DNA of 64,000 nucleotides from Lysobacterales bacterium (GCA_013002505.1 JABDJL010000123.1:1-64000), one strand, 5' to 3'; numbered from the stretch's first letter, positions 26,401 to 34,957 are shown. Numbers and translations: made by a program. The notes: generated by a model not told the origin, from the sequence alone.

Positions 26401-26622
26401 GAGTGCACCCTGCTCCTGTTTTCGTTTCCTGACGCCACGCACCAGCGACTCTGCGGATTTCCTGACGCGAAGCGCTGCGGCAGCATCGAGCTCTGCTTCA
26501 CTGAGCAGTCTCGGTACCAACCTGGTCTCGCTTTCGAGAAACAAGGCATTGATCGCCGCCCGTGCCGGACTCTGGCTCGCAAACTTCGGTTGAATAAAGT
26601 CAAAATTCGCTGGCTGGTTCAA
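23461..26622 (-). CDS. putA: Bifunctional proline dehydrogenase / L-glutamate gamma-semialdehyde dehydrogenase
   Basis: A 1053-residue enzyme that oxidises proline to glutamate in two steps, passing electrons to the quinone pool. An N-terminal helical arm (about 1-170) precedes the FAD barrel (about 170-465, with RLVKGAYWDSEIK). An aldehyde dehydrogenase domain (about 540-1010) follows, with the glutamate in LIAETGGQNA and Cys843 in AGQRCSAL. The ribbon-helix-helix DNA-binding domain of E. coli PutA is missing, so this copy cannot be its own repressor. First gene of the run putA-gspA-gspB-rhomboid-DUF1820. Confidence 0.95.
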   Translation of the reverse strand: MNQPANFDFIQPKFASQSPARAAINALFLESETRLVPRLLSEAELDAAAALRVRKSAESLVRGVRKRKQEQGALEAFMQEYDLSSEEGVVLMCLAEALLRIPDDDTAEKLIADKLSAADWESHLGRSSSIFVNASTWGLMLTGKLVQLGESTQNNLTRTLGRMINRSGEPVVRTAIRQAMRIMGFQYVMGRNIKEAMERASKKKNRIYRYSFDMLGEAAMTAKDADRYLDSYREGIRALGKFPHDGDIFTAPSISVKLSALHPRFEFSQRQRVVEELTPRLVRLATMAREHEVGLTVDAEEADRLLTNLDLFARVLRNPALEGWDGFGLAVQTYHKMSMAVFDALAGLATETGHRIPVRLVKGAYWDSEIKHAQVEGHPGYPVFTRKANTDVSFIACVRRVLANRTAFYPQFATHNAHTIAIITELAGDRLDYEFQRLHGMGEDLYGEVMEAPGFNHACRVYAPVGSHEDLLPYLVRRLLENGANTSFVNRIVDEKLPVEKVAEDPIAKVRETRPIAHPAIPLPLDLYGEARRNSEGLLLACESELERLAVEMQAFARHRWEAIPLVEGDEDSGSALEVTNPARRSKQTGLVTQASEPQVDRAITIACKFAPSWDATPVNDRAAALERAADLLQSHRAELMALCVREAGKTIEDAIAEVREAVDFLRYYALQGRQQFAQAQILPGPTGEHNQISLHGKGVFVCISPWNFPLAIFLGQVSAALVSGNTVIAKPAEQTPLIAFRATSLLHEAGIPHAALQLLPGDGATVGARLTSDPRISGVAFTGSTETARLINRALAARDAPLATLIAETGGQNAMLVDSSALPEQVVSDVIGSAFLSAGQRCSALRVLYVQDDIADKVIEMLAGAMEELVVGDPAMLATDVGPVIDAQALEVLEAHARKMETEGKLIARTPLPASLDGYFFAPVAFEIESIGQLDREVFGPVLHVIRFKSRHLDRVVDEVNHTGYGLTLGIHSRIDGVQNHVASRARVGNCYVNRTMTGAVVGVQPFGGEGLSGTGPKAGGPHYLQRFATERTLTVNTAAVGGNASLLAMED

Positions 26623-26981
26623 TTCTTAAACTCCGTAGCTCGTTCGAAAAAGGCCCATCAGGACACGCCAGTTTAGGCTTCCATGCCAGCATCGCCAAGC
26701 GCGTTGAGATGCCGAACCTGTAAAAAACGCGAATGTGCGGCCCAATTGCTCATTCGGCGCCCTTCAGACACCTGCAATCCTTGCCCGTTCAAGCGGCCAG
26801 CAGATACAATACGCGGCTGGCAAGGTAAGGGCTTCCGGCACGCGGATGCAAGCCCCCTGGATTGACTGGCAACAGTTTTTCTGATCGGTGCTGCAAAGCG
26901 GTTAATACGTGAAATCCAGACGAATCGTCCTTATTTACCTTTCATAAGAATTTTCATTGGAACTGAGGCCCGTTTCCCCGG
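26623..26981. other. Divergent intergenic region between putA and the cox operon
   Basis: About 360 bases. It holds a candidate rightward promoter at 26781-26810, and in the predicted leader a GGGCTT/AAGCCC stem (about 26832-26858). A 60-codon open frame at 26683-26865 crosses the promoter and is not supported. No clear putA promoter was found. Confidence 0.5.
26781..26810 (+). promoter_or_regulatory. Candidate sigma-70 promoter of the cytochrome oxidase operon
   Basis: TTGCCC, an 18-base spacer, then TACAAT. Transcription would begin near 26817, leaving a leader of about 165 bases before coxB. Confidence 0.4.
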
Positions 26982-28148
26982 ATGAACAGACAAAATACAT
27001 TCATTGTCGCAATCGCAGTACTGGCGGCAATCAGTGCAGCATTCTGGCTGCTGCTGGTTGCGCCGGCTCTGACCGGCAATGAGATAAACATGCCGGTAGG
27101 CGTGACGCCGCAAAGCGTTACCCACTACGAATTGCACATGATCATTTTGTGGATTTGCGTCGTGATTGGCGTGCTGGTGTTTACCGCCATGTTCACCTCG
27201 ATCATCCTCCACCGCAAATCAAAAGGTCATGAAGCCGCGACATTCAGTCACAGCACCCGGGCCGAAATCGCGTGGACCATTATTCCCGTCCTGATCCTGA
27301 TCGGCATGGCGATCCCGGCCACCACGGCGCTCGTCCAAATGGAAGATTCCACCGGCGCCGACATGACGGTCAAGATTACCGGTTACCAGTGGAAATGGAA
27401 GTATGAATACCTGGAAGATGACATCCAGTTCATTTCGACGCTCGATGCCAACTCAAATGCGGCCCGCCAACTCCATTCCGGAATGGATCCCCGCGAAGTT
27501 GAAAACTACCTGCTCGATGTGGATAACCCGGTCGTGCTGCCGGTAGGCAAAAAGATCAAATTCCTGATCACCGCGGATGATGTCATTCACGCCTGGTGGG
27601 TGCCGGACCTCGGCTGGAAACGCGATGCAATCCCGGGCTTTATCAACGAGGCATGGACTTATATCGAAGAGCCCGGTGTCTATCGAGGGCAGTGCGCTGA
27701 GTTGTGTGGGAAAGACCATGGCTTCATGCCGATCGTTGTCAACGCCCTGCCTGAGGATGAGTACCGCGCATGGGTTGCCCAGCAGCGCGGAGAGGCCGTA
27801 GCCGAGGCGCAGGCTGTTCACCAGGATTGGACTGACGAGGCTTTGATGAGCAGCGGCTCGGAAGTGTTTGCCAGCCAGTGCGCCACCTGTCACCAGCAGG
27901 ATGGCAGCGGCTTACCCCCTGCTTTCCCGGCCCTGGCGGGCAGCCCCGTTGCGACCGGTCCTGTTGCCGATACGCTGGACATCGTGATTCACGGGCGCCA
28001 AGGCACCGCAATGCAGGCATTCAGTGAATTGTTGACTGCCACAGAAATTGCCTCCGTGGTGACCTACGTTCGAAATGCCTTTGGAAACGACAGTGGCGAT
28101 TCCGTACAGCCCAGCGATGTCACGCTGCACGGAGGAGAGGACTCATGA
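26982..28148 (+). CDS. coxB: Cytochrome c oxidase subunit II with fused cytochrome c domain (caa3 type)
   Basis: A 388-residue membrane protein. Two membrane helices (about 7-29 and 45-68), then the periplasmic CuA domain with ligands in HAWWVPDLG and [12 protein letters not shown] (about 205-250), and a C-terminal cytochrome c domain with CATCH (Cys300-His304) and a later Met in GTAMQAF. The fused haem domain marks a caa3-type oxidase that can accept electrons directly. It takes electrons from cytochrome c to CuA and on to subunit I. The stop overlaps the coxA start (ATGA). Confidence 0.95.
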   Translation: MNRQNTFIVAIAVLAAISAAFWLLLVAPALTGNEINMPVGVTPQSVTHYELHMIILWICVVIGVLVFTAMFTSIILHRKSKGHEAATFSHSTRAEIAWTIIPVLILIGMAIPATTALVQMEDSTGADMTVKITGYQWKWKYEYLEDDIQFISTLDANSNAARQLHSGMDPREVENYLLDVDNPVVLPVGKKIKFLITADDVIHAWWVPDLGWKRDAIPGFINEAWTYIEEPGVYRGQCAELCGKDHGFMPIVVNALPEDEYRAWVAQQRGEAVAEAQAVHQDWTDEALMSSGSEVFASQCATCHQQDGSGLPPAFPALAGSPVATGPVADTLDIVIHGRQGTAMQAFSELLTATEIASVVTYVRNAFGNDSGDSVQPSDVTLHGGEDS

Positions 28149-29782
28149 GCAGCATTGCAGACACCGGCATCACGCATGTCCACGACGATCACGATCACGA
28201 CCACAAGCCAAGGGGCTTTTTAAATCGCTGGCTGTTTACCACCAACCACAAGGATATCGGCACGCTATACCTGGTGTTCTCGCTACTGATGTTTTTCATC
28301 GGCGGCAGCATGGCGCTGGTGATCCGCGCAGAACTTTTCGTGCCCGGACTGCAGCTGGTCCATCCGGAATTTTTCAACCAGATGACCACCATGCATGCCC
28401 TGATCATGGTATTCGGCGCGGTGATGCCGGCCTGGGTCGGCTTTGCCAACTGGATGATTCCATTGATGATCGGCGCGCCAGACATGGCCTTGCCGCGCAT
28501 GAATAACTGGAGTTTCTGGATTCTTCCGTTCGCCTTTACCATGCTGCTTTCAACCCTGTTCATGGATGGCGGCGGCCCGGCGGCAGGCTGGACCCTGTAC
28601 CCGCCCCTGAGCCTGCAGACTGGCAACAGCTTCGCCTTTGTCGTGTTCGCGGTGCACATGATGGGCATTTCATCGATCATGGGTTCCATTAACGTCATCG
28701 CCACGATTATCAACATGCGCGCACCCGGCATGACGCTGTTACGAATGCCTTTATTCGTCTGGACCTGGCTGATTACTGCTTACCTGCTGATCGCAGTCAT
28801 GCCGGTCCTGGCCGGAGCGGTCACGATGCTGCTCACGGACCATTTCTTTGGTACGTCGTTCTTCAATGCCGCGGGCGGCGGTGACCCGGTCATGTTCCAG
28901 CACATTTTCTGGTTCTTCGGTCACCCCGAGGTTTACATCATGATTCTGCCGGCGTTCGGCGTGATTTCGGAGATTTTACCGACGTTTTCACGCAAACCGC
29001 TGTTTGGTTATGCGGCCATGGTCTATGCGACGGCTTCCATTGCGTTCCTGTCATTCATTGTATGGGCGCACCACATGTTTACCGTCGGTATGCCGCTGGA
29101 AGGCGAATTGTTCTTCATGTACGCGACAATGCTGATCGCAGTGCCCACCGGGGTTAAGGTTTTCAATTGGGTCAGCACCATGTGGAAGGGATCGATGACT
29201 TTCGAGACACCGATGCTATTTGCCATTGGTTTCGTGGTGCTGTTCACCATTGGCGGGCTTTCCGGGCTGATGCTCGCGATTTCGGCGGCCGACTTCCAGT
29301 ATCACGACACGTATTTCGTGGTGGCGCATTTCCATTACGTGCTGGTTCCCGGGTCCGTGTTCGCGCTGATGGCGGGCACCTATTACTGGCTGCCCAAGTG
29401 GACCGGAATGATGTATTCGGAAAGATGGGGCAAGCTTCATTTCTGGTTGTCGACGATCTTCGTTAATGTCCTGTTCTTCCCGCAGCATTACCTGGGCCTG
29501 GCCGGCATGCCGAGGCGCATTCCGGATTACTCACCGCAATTCGCCGACTTCAACAAGATTTCGTCGATCGGTGGATTCGCTTTTGGATTGACGCAGCTGA
29601 TTTTTGTAGGCGTCATCGTCCACGCGGTGTGGGTCAGCAAGAAGAAAGCACGCGCGAGGGTCTGGGAAGGGGCAATCGGTCTCGAGTGGACGGTTCCGTC
29701 ACCCGCGCCTTATCACACGTTCGAAAAGGCACCGGATATCGATGAAAGTATGGTTCCGCATGCCGACGAAATTTCACACTGA
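28145..29782 (+). CDS. coxA: Cytochrome c oxidase subunit I
   Basis: A 545-residue catalytic subunit with about twelve membrane helices holding haem a and the haem a3-CuB centre where oxygen is reduced. Visible are [12 protein letters not shown] at the start of helix I, the CuB/Tyr site [13 protein letters not shown], the HHMFTVG pair and [11 protein letters not shown] with the haem ligands. The N-terminal tail (residues about 10-21) is His/Asp-rich ([10 protein letters not shown]), which could bind metal; this is inference. ATG overlaps the coxB stop by four bases. Confidence 0.96.
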   Translation: MSSIADTGITHVHDDHDHDHKPRGFLNRWLFTTNHKDIGTLYLVFSLLMFFIGGSMALVIRAELFVPGLQLVHPEFFNQMTTMHALIMVFGAVMPAWVGFANWMIPLMIGAPDMALPRMNNWSFWILPFAFTMLLSTLFMDGGGPAAGWTLYPPLSLQTGNSFAFVVFAVHMMGISSIMGSINVIATIINMRAPGMTLLRMPLFVWTWLITAYLLIAVMPVLAGAVTMLLTDHFFGTSFFNAAGGGDPVMFQHIFWFFGHPEVYIMILPAFGVISEILPTFSRKPLFGYAAMVYATASIAFLSFIVWAHHMFTVGMPLEGELFFMYATMLIAVPTGVKVFNWVSTMWKGSMTFETPMLFAIGFVVLFTIGGLSGLMLAISAADFQYHDTYFVVAHFHYVLVPGSVFALMAGTYYWLPKWTGMMYSERWGKLHFWLSTIFVNVLFFPQHYLGLAGMPRRIPDYSPQFADFNKISSIGGFAFGLTQLIFVGVIVHAVWVSKKKARARVWEGAIGLEWTVPSPAPYHTFEKAPDIDESMVPHADEISH

Positions 29783-29797
29783 CGGTGACCGGAAGCG

Positions 29798-29920
29798 ATG
29801 ACAGACGACCACGAAATCCAGCAACGCCGTGCGGCTGCGCGACGCACTGCATGGATACTTGCCGCGATCGCGACGGCCATCTTCGTCGCCTTTCTGGTGA
29901 CCGGTGTAACGGGGCGTTGA
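29798..29920 (+). CDS. Small membrane protein of the cox operon (40 residues)
   Basis: A 40-codon gene beginning MTDDHEIQQRRAAARRTAW and continuing as one hydrophobic helix to a TGA one base before ctaG. GGAAG sits three bases upstream of its ATG. Small single-helix proteins at exactly this place (between subunit I and CtaG) are known in other proteobacteria and are annotated as cytochrome oxidase small assembly proteins. The charged N-terminus and single helix fit that family, but the assignment rests on position and form, not on a conserved motif. Confidence 0.75.
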   Translation: MTDDHEIQQRRAAARRTAWILAAIATAIFVAFLVTGVTGR

Positions 29921-29921
29921 C

Positions 29922-30482
29922 ATGAGAGGATCTGGCAATACAGGACTGGTGATCAAGCTGGTTTTGGTCTCGGTTTCAACGTTTGCGTTCGGCATATTTG
30001 CCATGCCACCGCTTTATGACAAATTTTGCCAGATAACAGGAATCGGGCAGGCCGGTGTCCGGGTCGAGGCGCCCCGAGACCTGCCCGCGGTCGCGGAGCG
30101 CAAAGTCACCATATTGCTGGATGCCAATGCCAACTCGACGCTGCCGTGGGAATTTGAGCCAGTGCAACGCCGCATCAACATCAATGTCGGCGAGGCTTCG
30201 GAAACCGCTTACCGGGTCAGGAACCTGCTCGAAGAGGCCAGTGCTGGTCGGGCTGTTTATAACGTCACGCCACCGACAGCGGCACGATATTTCGTCAAGA
30301 CCGAATGTTTTTGCTTCTCCCGGCAAAGCCTGCTTGCCGGTGAAGAAAAGGAAATGCCCGTTCGTTTCTACATCGATCCGGAATTGCCGGAAGAGATTGA
30401 AGAAATCACGCTTTCATATACATTTTTTCCAAACCCGGATCCGGACACCGCATCAGGTACGACGGCATCGGGTTCAGACTGA
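29922..30482 (+). CDS. ctaG: Cytochrome c oxidase copper chaperone CtaG (Cox11)
   Basis: A 186-residue protein with one N-terminal membrane helix (about 11-31) and a periplasmic immunoglobulin-like domain. The copper-binding CFCF motif (in KTECFCFSRQSL) and the Cys of YDKFCQITG near residue 35 are present. CtaG delivers copper to CuB of subunit I. The ATG lies one base after the stop of the 40-residue gene and the gene ends 9 bases before coxC, so all are in one operon. Confidence 0.94.
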   Translation: MRGSGNTGLVIKLVLVSVSTFAFGIFAMPPLYDKFCQITGIGQAGVRVEAPRDLPAVAERKVTILLDANANSTLPWEFEPVQRRININVGEASETAYRVRNLLEEASAGRAVYNVTPPTAARYFVKTECFCFSRQSLLAGEEKEMPVRFYIDPELPEEIEEITLSYTFFPNPDPDTASGTTASGSD

Positions 30483-30491
30483 GGCCTGAAC

Positions 30492-31361
30492 ATGTCACAA
30501 CAAGCCGATAACGCTTATTACGTTCCTCATGGCACCCACTGGCCCATCGTCGGTTCACTGGGCATGATTACGATGCTCGCCAGCGCCGGGCTGTGGCTGA
30601 ACGGTTCGAATACCGCTCAATGGGTCTTTTACCTTGGCGCAGCCGTCATCGTGTTCATGCTGTTTGGCTGGTTCGGAGACGTCATTCGAGAAAGCGAGAG
30701 CGGCATGTACAACCGCCAGGTGGATTCATCGTTCCGACTCGGTATGGCATGGTTCATTTTTTCCGAGATCATGTTTTTCGCCTGCTTTTTCGGTGCCTTG
30801 TTCTACGCGAGGGCATTGGTCGTCCCGTGGCTGGGCGGTGAGGGAGCCGGCGCAAGCACCAACGAATTCCTGTGGCAGGGGTATCTGCCGCTATGGCCGA
30901 CTAACGGCCCGGCCAACATTGGTGGCGAATTCCAGACCATACCTGCATTCGGATTACCGTTTGTCAACACCCTGATCCTGCTGACGTCCGGCGTAACACT
31001 GACCATGGCGCACCATGCCCTGAAAGCGGCGCAGCGCGGACCGCTGGTAGCATGGCTGGCGGCCACGGTGATCCTGGGCGCCATCTTTTTGTATTTCCAG
31101 GTCGAGGAATACCACCACGCCTACACGGAGCTCGGACTGACCCTCGGATCCGGAATTTACGGGTCAACGTTTTTCATGCTGACCGGTTTCCACGGCATGC
31201 ACGTCACGTTGGGCGCGATCATGCTGGCAGTCATTATGTTTCGGTGCATGAAAGGCCACTTCAAGCCGGACCAGCATTTCGGTTTCGAGGCAGTCGCCTG
31301 GTACTGGCACTTCGTAGACGTCGTGTGGCTGGGGCTGTTTATTTTCGTTTACGTGCTCTGA
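30492..31361 (+). CDS. coxC: Cytochrome c oxidase subunit III
   Basis: A 289-residue membrane protein with seven predicted helices that stabilises the oxidase core. The landmarks YYVPHGTHWPIVGS at the N-terminus, WFIFSEIMFFACFF, and GLTLGSGIYGSTFFMLTGFHGMHV followed by WHFVDVVWLGLF at the end are typical. An extended loop around residues 110-155 is also seen in relatives. It is followed on the opposite strand by the DUF2909 gene after three bases. Confidence 0.95.
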   Translation: MSQQADNAYYVPHGTHWPIVGSLGMITMLASAGLWLNGSNTAQWVFYLGAAVIVFMLFGWFGDVIRESESGMYNRQVDSSFRLGMAWFIFSEIMFFACFFGALFYARALVVPWLGGEGAGASTNEFLWQGYLPLWPTNGPANIGGEFQTIPAFGLPFVNTLILLTSGVTLTMAHHALKAAQRGPLVAWLAATVILGAIFLYFQVEEYHHAYTELGLTLGSGIYGSTFFMLTGFHGMHVTLGAIMLAVIMFRCMKGHFKPDQHFGFEAVAWYWHFVDVVWLGLFIFVYVL

Positions 31362-31364
31362 GCA

Positions 31365-31613
31365 TCAATCGCCGACACTATCGGTAACAGGCTCCGGGTA
31401 ACGGATGGGACCGCTGCTGCCCGGCTGAATCCAGCCAAGCCGCAGGGCCAGCATGATCATAAGCAACAAGGCGACCGACAGGCCCACACGCCAACTGAGG
31501 CGGCGCACGGTTCGCTTGCCTTTGCCCTGATCGCGCATCATGTAGTAGAACGCTGAACCCAGCATGAAGAGTATGGTCAGCAGGGCAGCAATGATCAGGA
31601 ATTTTGCAATCAC
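31365..31613 (-). CDS. DUF2909 family twin-transmembrane protein
   Basis: An 82-residue protein with two membrane helices (about 3-24 and 42-62) joined by a basic loop (RDQGKGKRTVRR). It matches DUF2909, found at the same inverted position inside the cox cluster of Pseudomonas and relatives. The function is unknown; a role in oxidase assembly is inferred from context. It is convergent with coxC (three bases apart) and divergent from the SURF1-like gene, whose possible upstream start even overlaps it. Confidence 0.8.
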   Translation of the reverse strand: MIAKFLIIAALLTILFMLGSAFYYMMRDQGKGKRTVRRLSWRVGLSVALLLMIMLALRLGWIQPGSSGPIRYPEPVTDSVGD

Positions 31614-31648
31614 GACTTGGGTTCCATGAAAACTTTGAGTATAAAGCC

Positions 31649-32380
31649 TTGACCCGATTTACGACCATCAGCTTTCGTCCATCAAAACCGGGCATTGTGC
31701 TGTCACTGGTATTGATCGTCTTGTTCGTAACGTTGGGCAACTGGCAACGCGACCGTGCGAATAATAAAGACGAACTCATCGCGGCATACCTTTCAGCAGG
31801 GCAATCCCGCACCCTGCCCGATCCTGCCCGTGCAAAGCCGGGATTACACCTGACAGTGCGGGGCCAATTCGATTCCCAACGGCATACGCTTGCTGACAAC
31901 CGGGTTTACCAGGGCAAAGGCGGCGTGCACGTCTATACGCCGTTTAAAACAAATGGGCGCACAATGCTGGTTAATCGTGGCTGGCTTGAATTGGGCGCTG
32001 ACCGGAGCAAGCTGCCTGATGTCGAGACGCCCCATGGCGCCCTGGAAATCAGTGGCCGGATCTCCGAAGTACCGGGCGTCGGTAGACGCCTTGGAGTAGC
32101 GCTCGTTATGAAAAATGACCAGTGGCCACAGCTGGTTACCTACCCGGATATCGAACGTATTTCAGCCGCGCTTGGACAGAAACTCTACCCGCTGGTCCTG
32201 CTGCTGGACGCTGAAAGCGCGGGCGGTTTTGAAGGCCGTGACTGGCAGCCCGTGTACCTTTCACCCGAAAAACACAGGGCCTACGCATTTCAGTGGTATG
32301 CGCTGGCAGTAGCGGTATTCGCCGGCTGGATTCTGATGTCCCTCAGGCGCGGCAAGTCCTTGGCGGAGAATGAGCCCTGA
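31649..32380 (+). CDS. SURF1-family cytochrome oxidase assembly protein
   Basis: A 243-residue protein with membrane helices near each end (about 14-32 and 212-231) and a periplasmic domain between. The block LGNWQRDRANNKDEL after the first helix and VNRGWLELG in the centre are SURF1 marks, as is HRAYAFQWYALAVAVFAGW at the end. SURF1 helps insert haem a into subunit I. The start is uncertain: TTG at 31649 best fits the family's N-terminus, while a TTG at 31604 would overlap the DUF2909 start. No in-frame ATG exists near here. Confidence 0.85.
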   Translation: MTRFTTISFRPSKPGIVLSLVLIVLFVTLGNWQRDRANNKDELIAAYLSAGQSRTLPDPARAKPGLHLTVRGQFDSQRHTLADNRVYQGKGGVHVYTPFKTNGRTMLVNRGWLELGADRSKLPDVETPHGALEISGRISEVPGVGRRLGVALVMKNDQWPQLVTYPDIERISAALGQKLYPLVLLLDAESAGGFEGRDWQPVYLSPEKHRAYAFQWYALAVAVFAGWILMSLRRGKSLAENEP

Positions 32381-32981
32381 TATGCAAAATCCGAGAATTC
32401 TTCTGATCATTATCGCTGCACTTTTCACTGCGCCATTGTTGCTTGCAGTGTTGATGCGCTCGTCGTGGTGGGATTTCAGGCCATCTGAACTGAGCAACCG
32501 TGGCAGCCTGGTGCAGCCCCCGGTTGCCCTCAATACCGCTACGCTGGTTACCGCGCCTTCCCGTACCGGAGTGGTCGAGACCAGGAACTGGCAGGTATTG
32601 TTCCTCGTCGGCGAAGCGTGCACCAGCCCGTGCCTGCAGGCGCTGACCGGCGTTCGCCAGGTCCACCTGGCAAGCGGAAAGCACCAGGATGAAGTCGGGC
32701 TTTGGGTGGTGACCAGACAGGCGCCCTCAGCATCAACCCTCAACTCGATCCGCGAGGTTTATCCCGAATTCCGGGTGATGCATGACGCCAGCACTTCCTT
32801 GTCCGCTGCCCTGTCAACGATCGCACAACAGGCGCATAACAAAGACGCCCTGCAATGGGATGGACAGGCTTTGGTGCTGGACGCGGCGGCCCATATAATA
32901 CTGCGGTACGGGCCGGGATTTGATCCCGGAGACCTCGCCGAGGACCTCGACCGCCTGCTGACCTGGTCCAAGCAGAACTAG
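32370..32981 (+). CDS. Membrane-anchored protein with CxxxC site, cox assembly candidate
   Basis: A 203-residue protein with one N-terminal membrane helix (about 9-28) and a periplasmic domain that looks thioredoxin-like: LFLVGEACTSPCLQAL puts a CxxxC pair at about residue 75, as in SCO copper chaperones, and a later LDAAAHIILRYGPGFDPGDLAEDL resembles the end of that fold. It occupies the place of the conserved unknown gene between SURF1 and CtaA in Pseudomonas. A copper or thiol-redox role is inferred. The start overlaps the SURF1 end; ATG at 32382 is an alternative. Confidence 0.65.
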   Translation: MSPDMQNPRILLIIIAALFTAPLLLAVLMRSSWWDFRPSELSNRGSLVQPPVALNTATLVTAPSRTGVVETRNWQVLFLVGEACTSPCLQALTGVRQVHLASGKHQDEVGLWVVTRQAPSASTLNSIREVYPEFRVMHDASTSLSAALSTIAQQAHNKDALQWDGQALVLDAAAHIILRYGPGFDPGDLAEDLDRLLTWSKQN

Positions 32982-33023
32982 GGCCTGGAATCAGGCCCCG
33001 ATCATCACCGGAGGATTCCATTC

Positions 33024-34016
33024 ATGAAACAGGGGTTTCACAGATTGGCCATTGTGGCGGCCTTGCTCGCTTTCTGCGTTATCGTCCTGGGCGCCTACGT
33101 ACGGCTTTCAGATGCCGGCCTGGGTTGCCCGGACTGGCCGGGTTGTTACGGAAAGCTCACATGGCCGGTGCAGGATGCCGATGTGCAGATCGCCAACGAG
33201 GCTTTTCCGGAACGACCGGTCGAAACGCACAAGGCGTGGAAGGAGATGGCGCACCGATATCTCGCCGGTGCACTCGTGCTGATGGTGGTCGCGCTCAATT
33301 GGCTGGCATGGCGGTCGCGGGGGCCGGCCAGAAACCTGCGTGGTAAAACCACTGCCCTGTTTGTCCTGATCATATTCCAGGCAGCCCTTGGCATGTGGAC
33401 CGTAACGCTCAAACTGTTGCCGATCATCGTTATGGGTCACCTGCTTGGCGGCATGGCGACACTGGGCTTGCTGATATGGATTATTTACGACAGCCGCTAT
33501 ACGTCCGGCTATCGTTCCGGGCCCCAGTTGCGCGCCGTCAGGCCACTGGTTCTGACAGCCCTCACGGTACTGGTGCTCCAGATCGCGCTGGGTGGCTGGA
33601 CCAGCGCCAATTATGCCGCCATGGTTTGTCCCGATTTTCCAACCTGCCAGGGCGAAATGTGGCCAAACAGTAATTTTCGTGAGGGCTTCACCGTTTCCCG
33701 TGACATCGGCGTCGATTTCGAAGGAGGCGTGCTTGACCTGCCTTCCCGAACGGCGATTCACGTGACCCATCGCATTGGTGCCGTCATTACATTGATTGTG
33801 CTCCTGTACACCGGTTTCCGGCTGACCCGCATTGCCACAGTTCAGCGCATCGGCATCCTGCTGGTGGCGCTGGTCAGCGCGCAATTCCTACTAGGTGTCC
33901 TAAACATTGTTTTGCGCCTGCCGCTGGCCAACGCGGTTGCCCATAATGGCGTCGCGGCATTGTTGCTTGCGGTGCTGGTAGGGTTGGTGTACCGAACTTC
34001 ACCGGCACACCGCTGA
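33024..34016 (+). CDS. ctaA: Haem A synthase (CtaA/COX15)
   Basis: A 330-residue membrane enzyme with eight helices that oxidises the C8 methyl of haem O to give haem A. The N-terminal VLGAYVRLSDAGLGCPDWPGCYG is a family signature with the paired cysteines; HKAWKEMAHRYLAG, WTVTLKLLPIIVMGHLLGG and HVTHRIGAVITL supply the histidine ligands. A CPDFPTCQGEMWP loop in the second half mirrors the first. It is read with ctaB, seven bases apart. Confidence 0.95.
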   Translation: MKQGFHRLAIVAALLAFCVIVLGAYVRLSDAGLGCPDWPGCYGKLTWPVQDADVQIANEAFPERPVETHKAWKEMAHRYLAGALVLMVVALNWLAWRSRGPARNLRGKTTALFVLIIFQAALGMWTVTLKLLPIIVMGHLLGGMATLGLLIWIIYDSRYTSGYRSGPQLRAVRPLVLTALTVLVLQIALGGWTSANYAAMVCPDFPTCQGEMWPNSNFREGFTVSRDIGVDFEGGVLDLPSRTAIHVTHRIGAVITLIVLLYTGFRLTRIATVQRIGILLVALVSAQFLLGVLNIVLRLPLANAVAHNGVAALLLAVLVGLVYRTSPAHR

Positions 34017-34022
34017 ATCAGA

Positions 34023-34910
34023 ATGGCCGTCGGCGTTCACAAGGCTTCACGTTTCCTCGACCTGTGCAAGCCACGCGTGGTTGCCCTGATTGTATTTACG
34101 GCCGTGGTCGGCATGTTCCTGGCGGTCCAGGGAATGCCCTCCTGGGTGGCTCTGCTTGCCGGAACCACCGGCATCGGCCTGGCCGCGGCATCTGCCGCGT
34201 CCATCAATCACCTGCTCGACCAGAAGGTTGACGCGGTGATGACACGCACGCGGGACCGGCCTTTGCCGCGAGGTGAGCTGGCCGAGTCCGAGGTGATCCT
34301 GTTTTCGGCGCTGCTCGGCGTGTCGGCGATGGTGATTCTGATGCTGTTTGTGAACACGCTGACCGCCGTGCTGACGTTCCTGTCCCTGATCGGTTACGCC
34401 ATCATCTACACGGTGTGGCTCAAGCGGGCGACGCCTCAAAACATCGTCATTGGCGGCGCGGCCGGTGCGGCTCCCCCGGTCCTGGGCTGGACTGCTGTAA
34501 CGGGCAACATTGATGCTGACGCGCTGCTGCTATTCCTGATCATATTCGTTTGGACACCGCCGCATTTCTGGGCGCTGGCCATTCACCGCAGGGATGATTA
34601 CAAGGCGGTTGACATTCCGATGTTGCCGGTCACGCATGGCCTGCAGTTCACCCGCTGGCAAATTCTGTTTTACACCATACTGCTGGTGATCGTGACGACG
34701 CTGCCCTACCTGACCGGAATGAGTGGATTGTTGTACATCGCCGGAGTCAGCGTGCTGAATACCGGCTTCCTGTGGTATGCGTGGAAAATGCTTCGCAGCG
34801 ACGACAAGAAGCTGCCCATGCAGGCTTTCTCATATTCAGTGTGGTACCTGATGGCGCTATTTGCATTTTTGCTCGCCGACCACTACCTGATGATGATAGC
34901 GCCGGGCTGA
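34023..34910 (+). CDS. ctaB: Protohaem IX farnesyltransferase (CtaB/CyoE)
   Basis: A 295-residue UbiA-type membrane prenyltransferase that makes haem O from haem B, the step before CtaA. The two Asp-rich sites are present: [21 protein letters not shown] near residue 60, and [16 protein letters not shown] near 190. About eight or nine membrane segments are seen. It is the last gene of the cox block. The SCO1/SenC gene that often follows in relatives is absent; gcvP starts instead. Confidence 0.95.
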   Translation: MAVGVHKASRFLDLCKPRVVALIVFTAVVGMFLAVQGMPSWVALLAGTTGIGLAAASAASINHLLDQKVDAVMTRTRDRPLPRGELAESEVILFSALLGVSAMVILMLFVNTLTAVLTFLSLIGYAIIYTVWLKRATPQNIVIGGAAGAAPPVLGWTAVTGNIDADALLLFLIIFVWTPPHFWALAIHRRDDYKAVDIPMLPVTHGLQFTRWQILFYTILLVIVTTLPYLTGMSGLLYIAGVSVLNTGFLWYAWKMLRSDDKKLPMQAFSYSVWYLMALFAFLLADHYLMMIAPG

Positions 34911-34957
34911 CACGCCCGCCCTGAATGGCTCGGAAACCTGATACCTGGATGAACCAT

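Noticed and set aside
26683-26865. A 60-codon frame with four cysteines (CxxC pairs) between putA and coxB
   Set aside because: It runs across the likely cox promoter; composition looks like non-coding sequence. It would need conservation in relatives to be believed.
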